The notes below the pieces were generated by a model that ran no database searches, was not told where the DNA came from, and saw only the letters and a list, made by a program, of their open reading frames with translations. From NCBI GenBank assembly GCA_910574455.1, contig CAJSYZ010000001.1, positions 2,587,424 through 2,651,423 on the forward strand: a stretch of DNA of 64,000 bases, in the 5' to 3' direction. The translations under genes and the position numbers were made by a program. Origin of the DNA: Trichaptum fuscoviolaceum (Eukaryota; Basidiomycota; Agaricomycetes; Hymenochaetales; Trichaptaceae). Shown here one piece after another: positions 43,139 to 55,017 of the stretch. Numbering within the stretch: position 1 is the first letter of the stretch; the number at the start of each line of letters is the position of its first letter.

Positions 43139-44380
43139 ATGTCCACGAATGATAGAGATGGACAAGTAGAGCAAGGAAACTCTTTATACGCTGCGCTGGC
43201 TAGAACGTTTACACGTACTCTCGCATTGTACTTCTCGAGACCTGTCAGGTTGTTCAGACCTTCCAAAGGTGAACATTCGTTTTAAAGTTCCATCTATGCT
43301 TTCGCAACGGGTCACTGAATTGTGTGGATGATAGTGTCCGGATGGATGTTCCTTCGTGGCCTGGCCTCACAACGTGGAGGTTCTCTCTCTCCAAGCTTTG
43401 TAAAGGGATTGGTGCAGCAACATGGCGTGAGTGCAACATTCTTGCTACTTGTTTCTTATTGATCAACCAAACAGATCTTAGTGATTCCAAAGCATTTCAT
43501 CCCCCCCATGGCAGTTAACGCGCTTCTTGGTACAGTCCTGTGGTCGACTTACGCAGAGACGTCGGATTTGTTGCAGGGACACTTGAGGCACCCCCTTGCC
43601 CTCTCCCTTGTATCTGGCGGAGTTGCTGGCGGAGCTCAGGCCCTCGTTGCTGCCCCCGCTGAAAATCTGAGGCTTATAATAGAAAACGGTGCACACACTG
43701 GATGGTCTGCTGCTTGGAAAGATGTATTCCTTGGAACACAATCCAACGAAGCACCTAGACGAGAAAAGCTGCGCGAGGCTCGTCAAGTTCGTACTTGGAT
43801 GAAGGAAGTTAGTGAAATGGCAGGGCGTGGTTGGAATGGTTGGACCTGGGGTTTCTGTAAAGATGTTGCAGGTGTGTCTACTTTCACGTAGGTATGCTTG
43901 GTATACTGGAATCTTTATACAGGATTTTCCGTTTTCTTTTCTATGTTTGAACTTACTAGAAGGACTGCCATATCGCTAAAGGACTCTGTGGTACAACAAA
44001 TGAATAAACGAGAAGATTTCGATACAACGAGATCACATATTCCCCGCATTGTACACGGATCGGTTCTCGTATCAGGAGGGATACTTGCTGGTGGCGCTTA
44101 CGAGCTTGTAGGGAGACCCTTTGATGTAGCGCGCCGGACAGTATATCTTCATCGTGTTGCCCACCCGCACTTGACCAGTTCTGCTGCTGCGACGAAGGCG
44201 ATTTTAGACAGAGCTCGTGATGAGGGTCTTCATTCGTTCTTTCGGGCCCCCGTTGCTCATCATGAAATGCGAACGGCAAAGAATCGACTTTATTCCGCGC
44301 TGCGTGTTTTGGGTAGGATGGGTCCTTGGGGCGCTGGATTTTTGATCTGGGAAGCTTTTGGTCCCGGACTCGCAACTTAA
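43139..44380 (+). CDS. Mitochondrial carrier family protein
   Basis: Inner-membrane solute carriers have three repeats of two helices. The ATG at 43139 begins MSTNDRDGQVEQGNSLYAAL, then LARTFTRTLALYFSRPVRLF. An intron joins to SGWMFLRGLASQRGGSLSPS, another to ILVIPKHFIPPMAVNALLG. Repeat features include LSLVSGGVAGGAQALVAAPA with an ENLRLIIE stretch, and VLVSGGILAGGAYELVGRPF with DVARRTVYLH, both variants of the PxD/E-x-x-(K/R) signature. A 51-nt intron (about 43871-43921) joins KDVA to GFSVFFSMFELTRR. It ends FLIWEAFGPGLAT at 44380. The substrate cannot be read. It is about 370 residues, slightly long for the family. Confidence 0.8.
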
Positions 44381-44631
44381 TAATTCGGATCAAATATCTT
44401 AACTTCTTAATTGTATGCTTTGCATAGACCCGTATACATGTCACAAACAAGCTTTTCCCCCACCCACGACAAGACTGAGGACTGCAAGTGCTTCCAAATT
44501 TGCGAACGCGTACTAAGAATCCCGCACGTGACGGCAATCATTATGTATCAGATAAATGCGGTTTATTCGAAACCGCAGTGCATAGCACGCCGAAGTCTCT
44601 AGATCTTTCTTACTTACTACACCATACAACG

Positions 44632-46075
44632 ATGCCAGTCTGTACGCGAAACGGCTGCAAGAAAGAGTTCTCGCTCGAACAAAACAACGACGGCGATTGC
44701 GTGTATCATCCCGGCACACCTGCAAGTAGTTCAACGTACTTGGACTCCTTCTAGTGACTGACAGAAAATATGTAGGTCTTTCACGAGGGTTTGAAGTCAT
44801 GGTCTTGTTGCTCGGATATCAACAAGCCTGAACTTGACTTCGATGAATTTATGAAGATAAAGGTGCCCGAGGAATGTTAAGATAATTGAAACGTTAGTGC
44901 TAACTTCTGTAGGGATGTCAAACTAGCAAACACACGACAGAAGGATCCAAGCCTATAGCTCAGAAAGAGCCACGCGCCGCACCTTCTAACCTCCAAATCA
45001 CTCAGACAAGCGATGGAAAGGAAGTATTCACTACAGGAGCAGCACATACTCCATCACTGGCAACCAGCACTGCAAAGGCACGTACTGCCTCTCCTGCACC
45101 CCCGGCCCCAGAAGAGGAGGATGACATAGCTGTCGAAGTGAAACCGGGTGCACGGTGTAAGCGCAAAGGTTGCAATGCGGAATTTATTAGCAATGAGGAA
45201 AGTCGCTTCGGTGATGGAAAGAACGCTACATGCATATACCATCCTTCTCCGGTACGAGCTTTTATTCAGATATTCAATTGCATAAACAAATAAACCCCCA
45301 CAGCCAATTTTCCATGAAGGGAGTAAGGTAAGCTTTCCATTTTTATAACATATTCTCCTTGTTTGCTAATTTGCTGGCAGGGATACTTGTGCTGCAAGCG
45401 GCGTGTTTTGGAGTTTGATGAATTCCTCAAGATTGAAGGTTGTAAGAAAGGTCGACATTTGTTTGTACCCAAAAAGTTAGAAGAGAAGGTTCGTGGAAAT
45501 GCTGTCCTTCTACTGGTTTTTCACGTATCCCTGACGCGCTTTTCACTAATCATGCAGGAGGAAGTCGTATCCAATTGTCGAATAGACCATTATCAAACCC
45601 CTCAAAATGTTAATGTCTCCGTTTTCGCAAAGCAAACTGATAAGGAAAAAAGCGTTGTGAAGATTGAAGAGGAGCAGGTAATGGAGCATAATGTATTGTA
45701 CCTGTCCCATGTTCTGATTCTTCTTGGTCGATAAGCTTTACCTAGACTTGGTTTTCTCCGGTACGAAGCGTTTTCGTCGTACAGTTCCTCTCTACGATCG
45801 CATTGTCCCCGAGGAATCAAACTACACTATTATGGGCACCAAGGCAAGTATCGACCACCTTTTGAAAAAAATAGTTGGCTTGTGTAACATTGTATCCCAA
45901 ATAGGTTGAGCTCACATTGAAAAAGAAATATGCTCGCAGCTGGAACTTGCTCGAGAAGACGGATGAAGACATTGGTTCATTCAATCTCACCTTCGGTGTT
46001 GGAGGTAGAACAGGTACGATAGGTGCTCGTGAGCTTAATTTAGACGAGAACAATGCGCCGCGGGTGCATGTGTGA
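44632..46075 (+). CDS. CHORD-CS domain co-chaperone (CHORDC1/RAR1-like)
   Basis: CHORD proteins bind Zn2+ and Hsp90 and work with Sgt1-type partners. Exon 1 (ATG 44632) gives MPVCTRNGCKKEFSLEQNND then CVYHPG, the start of the first CHORD; the next exon gives VFHEGLKSWSCCSDINKPEL. A spacer rich in Ala/Pro precedes the second CHORD (CKRKGCNAEFISNEESRFGD, CIYHPSP, PIFHEGSKGYLCCKRRV, then EGCKKGRH). The C-terminal CS (p23-like) domain follows: NCRIDHYQTPQNVNVSVFAK, LYLDLVFSGTKRFRRTVPLY, IMGTKVELTLKKKYARSWNL. It ends RELNLDENNAPRVHV at 46075. This CHORD-CHORD-CS order is the animal and fungal form. Seven or so exons are inferred. Confidence 0.92.
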
Positions 46076-46158
46076 ACAAATGTGTAAAAGAGGGGCTTGT
46101 AGAAGAGTAGGAGCGGAGCATTATTAATCTTCTGTAACTTGCCATCTAGGTGTGTCTA

Positions 46159-49100
46159 TCATAGTTGTCCAGGCTTTTCTATCTCATCCAAAAACTGTAC
46201 AAAATCTCCTTCCCGAAGATCGTCGAAGTCTGCAAAACTCATCCCGCACTCCAAGCCCTTCTTGACTTCCGTAACATCGCGTTTTAGTATACGCAGAGTC
46301 TGGAGTGTCCCTACAGAGAAATTATAAGACCTGCATTAATACTAAGATCAAAATAGACATACCAAGATGGATGGTCTGGCCATTTCGAATAACTCTAGCC
46401 TTTCTATTTCTCTCTACCAATCCATTCGAGACTCTGCAGCCAGCAACTTTGACAATCTTGCCACCCTTTGCATGTATGTCAAACAATTGGAGCACGTTTG
46501 CTTCACCAGTTACCCGCGTTTCTAGAGTGGTTGGGAGTAACTTTATGAGTTCGCTCTTCACTTCGTCGAGAACGCTGTAGATTATTTTCGACTCAAAAAC
46601 TGTAACGCCACTCTGTGAGGCCGACTGATTCGCCATCCGCGAAACATTGACAGAGAAAGCAACAATCATTGCTGCGACAAGATCAGTTATGAAACGGCAC
46701 TAGTGCAAAATTCGGGCTCACCATCCGCGGCCTTAGCCAGCATGACATCCGTTTCTGTAACCTCACCGACGCCCGCATGAATAACTTTCGTGACGGCGTC
46801 TCTATTACCTATGCTCTCGACTGCAGCTGACAAGGCTTCCACGCTTCCACTCACATCACCCTTCAAAACGAGCCTCAGGGTCTTTGGGCCAGAATCCTTG
46901 ACTTCCTGAGGCGCACTAGTTTCGTCCACATTAGCCCTTCTATCGCGTTCCAGGCGGCGTGCATTGTTGATCGCCTCTGCATCGCTCAGAGTTGCCTCAA
47001 GGCTTCGTTTACGCAGTCGGTTATCCACGGCTTTCTTCACGTCGTCTTCTTTACCTTGAAGCACTTCGTCGCCAGCGTGGGGCAAGTCCTTCCACCCAGA
47101 GACAGTCACCGCAGTTCCTGGCACGGCGTTCTTCACCGCTTTCCCTGTTGAGTCTGTCAGGTGCCTCACTTTCGCAAATGTTGTCCCACTGATAATGAAA
47201 GAAGACGGTGTGAGGTTCCCGCGTAGCAATAGTACAGTCGCCGTGTTCCTATAAAAGTCATGTATGAGATTAATCAAGCTTCCTTCAAACTTCAGCTCAC
47301 CCCAATCCCTTCTGAACCCTGGATTCAAGTAGGTAACCTTGCGCTGGACCTTCTGCTTCTGCGCGGATATCCTGCATTTCGGCCAGCGTTGAAATAGTTT
47401 CTACCAATTCATCTAAGCCTTTGCCAGTCAAACCGGATACTTCCACGGAAGGAACGTCCCCTCCCATGACTTCGAGTTCTAATCCCTCCGCCCAAAGTGC
47501 GTTTTGGACCTTTTCCTGAGTGAAGGAAATGAGTTACACCGGACCGGACTGAGATGGAAGGATGACGACTAACGATATCTGCTTCTGGTTTATCTACCTT
47601 ATTGATAGCAACGACAACGCTGACTTTACCCTTTTCCTTCTTGATGAGATCCAATACCTCTTTTGTCTGAGGCATGACGCCATCGTCAGCAGCAACGACA
47701 AGTACAATGATATCAGTGACCTGTGCTCCTCGCGCGCGCATGGCCGAAAAGGCAGCATGACCAGGCGTATCAAGAAAAGTGATAGTTCGAGGTGTAGTCG
47801 AGTTATCCGGTATACCACGCACAGGAACGGAGAAAGCGCCAATGTGCTGTGTAATTCCACCAACTTCGCCTTTAGCAACCGATGATGAACGTAATGTATC
47901 AAGGAGTGTTGTCTTTCCATGATCAACATGTCCCATTATAGTTACGACCGGGGGGCGTTGCGGAAGAGAGGTATAATCGGGGTGCGGTGGTCTAAATCAG
48001 TTAAAGTAATTGTATTATTAAAGTATAAGGCCATCGACGACACAACTTACGGCGTATAAAGATCGAATGCAGCCTCATCATCGACTATCGGATTTCTATC
48101 GAGCTCCATGGCGAGAAGCGATGCATCGTCGGCAGAGAGCACTAATTGATCGGGCCAAAGTCTCGTTTTCCGTCTATCAATAGAATAAAAGGGTACTCAC
48201 TATGATCATAAGAAGATAAATCAGTCATATCATTCTTTCGCATACAACTCTGCAGTGTTTCTAATACAAATATGTCAGAGCTTGCTTGTCAATGTATATT
48301 AGTAAAACGCACCTAGTCGTACGCCCAGGAGTTGAGCCAGATTTCCGACCGAAATAACGCTAGGGATGAAGACGTCAAGATTCACCGGTTTGACTAGTTT
48401 CACTCGCTTCTTCTTTTTTCGTGCGTTAGATTTATCCGTATTGACACGCGAATGTCTTGGTATCTGAATGTTCTCCCCTGTTTTGAGACGCTCTACGACA
48501 GAACCGCGAGTTTTCGAACCTTCGCGTTGAGGTCGTCTAGCTCGTACACCCGATTCCCTCTCCCCAGGACCATCGGACACTTCACCCATCTCCATGATTT
48601 CTTCCTTATGGCCCCCATCACCGTTTCGGTCAATGGGACCCTCTTCCCGATCTACCTGGTGGGATTTGCGGGGATTTGCAGACAACGAGGTTTCATTATC
48701 TTCAAGGTGTGATAATGTCCGCACAGGGCCTTTCAAGTGAGGAGCCTCTTCTCTATCAAGCACTGTAGCTGACGATTTAGCAGGCCGGTTGGAAGAACTC
48801 GAAGCCGAACTAGTCGAAGGAAATTTCGGAGCCCACTTCCCCCCGCCCACTGCATCCCTACGCATTTCTCCAGTCCGAGCATTGGAAGGTTTGTTTCTCC
48901 GAGGGGGCTGCGAAGACTCATCCAGGGCACGTAGGATAGAACTACGTGGTTGTTCAGTTGAAGCTGGTCGTGCCCATTTGCTGAGATTGGGTTGGTAACT
49001 AGTCGATGAACTAGCAGCAGACGTCGGCTCCGGCTGGTTTGTCCGCAGCCATTTGTTGACGTTGGGGACTAGGGGTTGAAGCACCTCTCCTTCGAATGAG

Positions 49101-49285
49101 GTAGTCTTGTTGTCCCATTTACCTGGAAGTCGGGGCTGTATAACACTATGAATAGTCGATTAACAGCCACGTACAGATGTACTCACTGGTGGTTTGACGG
49201 CGGCTGCTGTAGCTGTAGCTACTGAACGAGCCGACGGGCCTGAGTTCAGTAGATGGTATGCATACTTTGTTTGGCGGACATGCAT
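46159..49285 (-). CDS. IFM1: Mitochondrial translation initiation factor IF-2
   Basis: This GTPase loads initiator tRNA on mitochondrial ribosomes. The ATG at 49285 starts [20 protein letters not shown], a basic serine-rich import signal, followed by a long disordered linker (exon 49135-48299). The G domain begins [20 protein letters not shown], with the switch [13 protein letters not shown], then [20 protein letters not shown] and [14 protein letters not shown] (G1, G2, G3, G4). Domains II-III include [20 protein letters not shown] and [14 protein letters not shown]. The C-terminal domain reads [20 protein letters not shown] then [20 protein letters not shown], and a last exon [20 protein letters not shown] ends EKPGQL at 46159. 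All signatures of bacterial-type IF2 are present with no break. Confidence 0.95.
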
Positions 49286-49478
49286 GGCACTACGGTGGTG
49301 TGCAAGCAAACACCTTCAAGACGCATTTGCGAGATTTCTTCTCAAACATTTTGCTTACGTCACTTACTAGTAGGCTCAGGCTGCCCTGGCAGGTACTCAG
49401 GCCGCCAGTGCGGCAGTGTGCGTCATCCGGCAAGCAGGCTATCACTGGCGCGCAAGCAAAAGTCTGCTATGAACTCAT

Positions 49479-51058
49479 ATGTTCTCTGTACGCCTTTCTA
49501 CACCTTACCTTCGAAACCTGCAATCCTTATCACAACCATATCATGCTACTCAACTCGTAGAAAAGTGTAAGGTCAAGTCTCGCCAGATTTCTCGATTTCC
49601 ACACAAAGCTCCTGGGACCAGACGAAGACTACTACGCAGGCAGCCTGTCTCAGCCGGGAAGGAACGCTCCGAGGACCTAGTAATAGAAGAAAAGCTCGAA
49701 GAACCTAGAAGCTCTCAACAACCACTAGAAAAAGAACCTACTGTTGTCACCTCGCCGCTATGGGATGAAAGTTACAAACGGCCCACGGGAAATCCTCAGG
49801 AGGGTTTAGCGAAGCTTCTTTCCAACGATATCCTTATTGTTACGCGGTAAATACGACTCTGAAAACTACTACTTTCTAACTGATGCTTATCCAGTCAGAT
49901 GGAGATGCTGAATATATTCCTAGGATTTGAGCAGACGAACAAATATGCTATATGTAAGTGTCCTAGCTAGCATATCCGTTGTCTGTACTCCGAGTCTGAT
50001 CCGGCTTCTGGAATGCGGGTAATCACGATAATAATGGGGCTATTAAGATAATGCAGAGGGGGCCGTTCTTGGGTATATAGCTGAGGAAGAGGGTAGCTTT
50101 ACTTCAACAATTTCACGCCAATTCCTTCGGACCCATCGTCCGTTCCGTGCTGTTATCATGGACACCGAAGGCACCCCAATTCTGCGGGTAAGCGATGCGA
50201 AACGAAGAACATAATTTGCCCGTATCTGACCGTCCGGTTGTTAGCTTCGCCGACCTTTCCAGTGGTTAAACTCCCGCATGTATGTTCAGCGGCTGCGAGA
50301 AGGATACGAATACACACCCGACGGAGAACCAGTCCTCAACACATTTTCTGAAGTGCAACAAAGATGGCATGCCTACCGCCGTCGATATGATTTGTTTCTG
50401 CGCGATTCTCCAAAACGTATCCTGTCGCTGGCTGGTGACCGACAACCCCAGCCCGAACCAGTGTCGTTCAGTCAATTCGCGCGTGTCGATAGTGGCTTCC
50501 TTGCGTGGACCTTCAGGCTGTACGACGCAAGAGGTGAGGTAATAGCCAAGATTACGCGGAACTTTCGAGGGCTTGGCCGAGAAGTGAGCTCTATAGTAAT
50601 GATAGTCAAGGAAAGTCATTTACGTTTACGCTTGCTCAGGTTTTTACAGATACCGGTTAGCACATATGACTTCATTAAGTTTATAGAACATACAGTAACT
50701 GATGTGGTGCTCAGGCCAATATGCACTTCGCTTCTCCCCTCCCCCAGATTCGGAGGAGTCGCGCACACCCTTGATTGTGAGAGAGCTAACTTTAGAGGAG
50801 AGGGCTGTAAGTGTCACTTCATTATGGAGAATGCATCTACTGCTCACTTCTACCTGCTGCCTAGTCGATTCTTGCTCTATCTGGTATGTGACACTCATGT
50901 GAGTGTTTTGACCTACTAACATAGGTGCAGTAAACATTGATTTTGATTATTTCTCGAGACATTCAACTTCATGGTCAGGTTCCATCCCTAGCGTTGTTTT
51001 GGCTCATTCTAACAGATCTGATTTATTAGGCCTGGGCTTGGGTTTCTCTTCATGCTAG
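49479..51058 (+). CDS. Scramblase-family mitochondrial protein (Aim25-like)
   Basis: The family resembles phospholipid scramblases; yeast Aim25 is mitochondrial. The ATG at 49479 gives an import-like MFSVRLSTPYLRNLQSLSQP. The scramblase fold follows: LLSNDILIVTR, QMEMLNIFLGFEQTNKYAIY, NAEGAVLGYIAEEEGSF, RQFLRTHRPFRAVIMDTEG, PFQWLNSRMYVQRLREG, HAYRRRYDLFLR, and FLAWTFRLYDARGEVIAKIT. Short terminal exons read VFTDTGQYALRFSPPPDSEE then TPLIVRELTLEERA, an 18-19 nt mini-exon SILALS (about 50863-50881), and GAVNIDFDYFSRHSTSW. The frame closes at TAG 51056-51058; the last 20 residues are less certain because another intron is possible. It is divergent from IF-2, with about 190 bp between the two starts. 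Confidence 0.82.
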
Positions 51059-51480
51059 AATAACGACCGTTAGATCTGGCCCGTTATCCCTAAGGTCCAT
51101 CAATCACGAAAATGCTATCAGTATGGCCCCTTGACTAATATCTAGAATACCTTTGGTTAGATTTAATCTCATTCCTCAATCTAACAGATTTATGCAATGC
51201 TCATTGGATAAAATAAAAAGACGATTGCTTCACAGGATTGAATGTCTATTTTTTAATGCGTACGGTGGGCAAGATAATGATTATTACTTCACCTACCACA
51301 CACTGGTGCATGTGAGCCTTAATATGCTTCCTATCCCAATAGGATACAAACTCGTAGACGATATCATGTGAATCATATGTAATTTTAATGCATTCAGTCA
51401 GCATCGATGAAAACGAAACTAATAACGTAACACTACAGCCCATAAATAAAAGGTGTAACTTGTGCATGAAAGGAAACTCT
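51059..51480. other. Intergenic, convergent 3' ends
   Basis: This 420-bp AT-rich stretch separates the convergent scramblase-like and GH55 genes. I see nothing in it beyond probable 3' untranslated sequence. Confidence 0.5.
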
Positions 51481-54400
51481 TTAGGAGCGAGTCCAGCTGG
51501 TAACGGTAGATTGAAGACCGTTTCTGTTGCTTGCTTGGTTGACAATCCCTTGCTCGGCAACGCTGACTTGAAAGGTGGTGCCAACAGTGGACAAACTCAT
51601 GATTGCGACAGTAGAAGATGTGTCAATATCGACAAGCTGGTTCTGGCAGTTGTTGCTGTTCAGACAAGCACCATTGAAGTCCTGATCCAAAAAAAAAATT
51701 AGCGACTATCGGTATATAACAATGACAGAAACAGGCGTCTCACCTGGAAGAAGCTGTACAACCCAGCGCCGAAGACGAAGATGTTTTGAGAATTCTGTAC
51801 ACGGAGCGCCCACGCCATTTGTTGGCCGTTCGCAAATGTCGGGTCGTTGTAATCAGTCCTCGAAGTGAAAGGCGCAGGCGGAGCCGGATTCGGTTGGAAG
51901 TAGGGCTAGGAGCTGGTGTCAGCACTTTTCCTGCCCAGTCCACAAAGCGTAAGTTACCGTTTCGGTCTGGATCAGGCCCATATAGTGGTTCTGGGCCCCT
52001 ACTAGATTGTATTGGTACAGAACGCTATGCTCCGCTACGTTCAAGTCGAGTCAGTAGAGATCAGAGACGCGATAGCTGAACCAAACGCACAAGCTTGAGT
52101 GTATAGATGGCTTGAATCAATAATGCTTCATGAAGGGCGAAATAAAGTTCTCACCAGTTCCAATTAACCACACCGGACCCGCAGACTGTGAATAGATCCC
52201 ACGCCCGCTATATGCAGTGATCTCATTGAAAGGTGGATCCAAACTGATGTCATTGAGAATATGCTTTCAAAATAATAATACAATCACTAACGAATGATCG
52301 GCTTGCCAAACCCAGGTTCCCTGTTCAATTTTTAAGTGGGGTTCACAAATTAGTGGAGTATATACGTACCTCAAGGTAAGCACTTGAAGCTGGGGTAAGA
52401 TGTAGGCCTAAGAATGCCGACATGCAGTTACTCCCGGCATTTGTTGTGTTTGCGCAATGTGTCCCGTCAAGGTTCGTCCCCAGAGCTATTCAAATTTCAA
52501 TCACTCACTACTAGCTATAGAGTAAGGCACATACCTCCTCCCAACCTAACGGGAGCGTGAGTAAGACTGACTTACGCGGGGGAAAATGCCAGGAGCCTAC
52601 CTGATATGGCTGTCCCACATCCCTGCTGCTGCTTGCTGACCAGCAGGATCGTGGACGTTCCACTCTACGACGATAGCTCCAGGGGCTTTAGGAGATGTAC
52701 AAGTCAGCCTTATCACCGGACAATTCAGTAGAAAAGGCTTTACCAGGTCCCCTCGTTGTGAATATGATGTCTGTGATCTCTACGACGCCTTGCGAGTTAG
52801 TGTCACCAACCCGTACGACCGGCTTAGGATTGTTGATGTCGCTGAATGCGGATCCACCTCCCATAATCACAGACCATGCTTCACCTACGATTTGAGTTCC
52901 AGCAGGAATGGTGATAGTAGATGAGACAAGATATGTGCCCTGATCGAAGAATATGATCTTGCAGCCAGCGTACTGGAATTGCTATAAGCGTCATTGCCCG
53001 GTGAATAATCATAAGGCTTACTTGTGCCAGTGCGTTTTTGATAGCCTGTGTATCATCTGTTTGACCGTCTCCCTTCGCCCCAAGATCCCTTATACTGACG
53101 AATTGACTAACCGCATAGTCCGCGTATTGTGGGTGTGTCTTGCTTACAATCTTCCCAGAGCTAGTTAGGAGATTACTCGCCTTCGTCGGAGCCGCCAAAG
53201 TACCCTGTACGAATCTTCCGGTGGGATTGGTCCCAGTGAAAACATTCCCTTGTACCCAATGTTGGATGGTGGTTGTTCCCCCACTAAGTACTGTGGCACC
53301 GTTTAGTACCCCGACAGCCACCGGAACGTTGTTCAACTGTATGTTGTTCAGAACGAGTGACCCCGCCAGTTGACCATTACTGGGCTGGGAGTTGCGGACA
53401 AAGATGGGGGTATTAGTCACGGTGGCATCGATGATTGCCTCCGCCCCGGCAGTCTGGTCAGCAGACGTTAAGCCCCCCGTGGACAAGTCGAAGCCAACCT
53501 ACGATTGGATGTGTCAGACGTTAATCTTCATCAACAAACATCTGAACTAAGGATCAACTTACTTGGCAATTGTTGATAGTTACGCCTTGGAAAGTCCAAC
53601 CTGGTGGAGGATTAGGTCTAGGCTAGACGTTGATAAAGAGACCACTCACCCCAATTCCATAAACCATAGAAACCTATTGAATAGCAGTATTCAGAAGCGC
53701 GGATTTAGAAAGGTGTGATCGACATACCCGTGTTCGCATTGTTTACAGTAATGTTTCGCACGGTGAACCTGTCGATCCGAGTCTCAATTAGTCGAGGCTA
53801 ATTGTTAATTAACATGCATCCCTACTGCTGGTTTCCCGCCCAGATGCCGAACATTCCTGTCTGGGTGTCAGAACCTGCACTAAAAGATGTGAAGCAGACG
53901 AATTATACCTCCGTTGAAGATCATATCTGAAATAGAGTATTAGCGTGCTAACTATCGGCTTCTTGACTCGCGCACCTCCCATAAAACCGCCGCTTCCGTT
54001 CTCCATCCATATCCCTATAAATCAGGTAAAGTAAGCGGCTTCGAGATACTGAAATCTCGTAATACCTTGATGCGCATTTCCCGCAGCAGTTGACATTTGG
54101 AACACGATATTCATTAGGGATGTCGCCTGGGATACTTGCCAATGGATACCGGTCGCGCTAGTCGACGGTGGCATCCTCGACACATCGATGACAAAGTTCC
54201 TCACGGACCGATAGCTGGATGAGAAAGCTTTGCCGTCAGGACGTAGCGAAAAGTCAGATGTCAGAGTGCTTACAAGTTGTTCTGGTTTATGTACCACTGA
54301 GCACCGCCCCCTCCAGGGATGTAAGGATCGGCGTCTGATAGTAGACGTAAGGTCTCAAACAAATATAAATAGATATATGAACTACCTATGACAGCCATGC

Positions 54401-55017
54401 CGGTGAAGCTCGCAGCAGCCAATAGTGTAGGCGGCTTCCGTGCATCACCGATGAGTTGAGTGTAGTAGTACGGAATGAGCGGAGTGGAGACAAGATAAGT
54501 TCTAGGATCATTGATTGGGTTATCATGTATGACGTGTCTCATGTGTAATGTACTCACCCTTGCGGGAAGAATACGACAGCAGGTGAAGTACTAATTCGGC
54601 AATACGATGAGGAAGTCATTTTATCCTAGCCATTTCGAATCACATACGTTGTTGAGTCGCAGTTGCCGTTTCCGCAACGGTTTCCGGAGGAGATAGCAGC
54701 ACTTCATAGCAAACATTAATGAAGATCTGGCATACGCTTGTCTGGGCATACTTGATCGCGGCAGTGTCATCCGTGACACCGTCTCCCTTGGCTCCAAAGT
54801 CCTTGACGTTGCGGAAGACCTGGTAACCGGAAGGATTCGAATTGAATGCTGCCAGACCTTGATGCTTGATATTTTGCATCCAAAATGGATCATTCGCTCC
54901 AGCTGTGCCCCCGCCCAACGGCGTGGAGCACGTCGATCCTAGTGCCAGGGACATGCTGAAGTAAGGCACGAGTGCAGTAGCGGCTAGCAAGAGCCTATTA
55001 AATGCCACGAACAACAT
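51481..55017 (-). CDS. Glycoside hydrolase family 55 exo-beta-1,3-glucanase, secreted
   Basis: GH55 enzymes cut beta-1,3-glucan, the main fungal wall polymer. The ATG at 55017 gives a signal peptide (MLFVAFNRLLLAATALVPYF, then SMSLALG). GH55 has two tandem right-handed beta-helix domains of the pectate-lyase superfold, and both start motifs are visible: FRNVKDFGAKGDGVTDDTAA near 54800 and RDLGAKGDGQTDDTQAIKNA near 53060. Between them are QLAGSLVLNNIQLNNVPVAV and GTTTIQHWVQGNVFTG. The last exon reads FNGACLNSNNCQNQLVDIDT and ends TVTSWTRS at 51481. At least ten introns of about 50-60 nt break the gene, so exon edges in the 51.7-54.6 kb part are approximate. No lesion is evident. Confidence 0.88.
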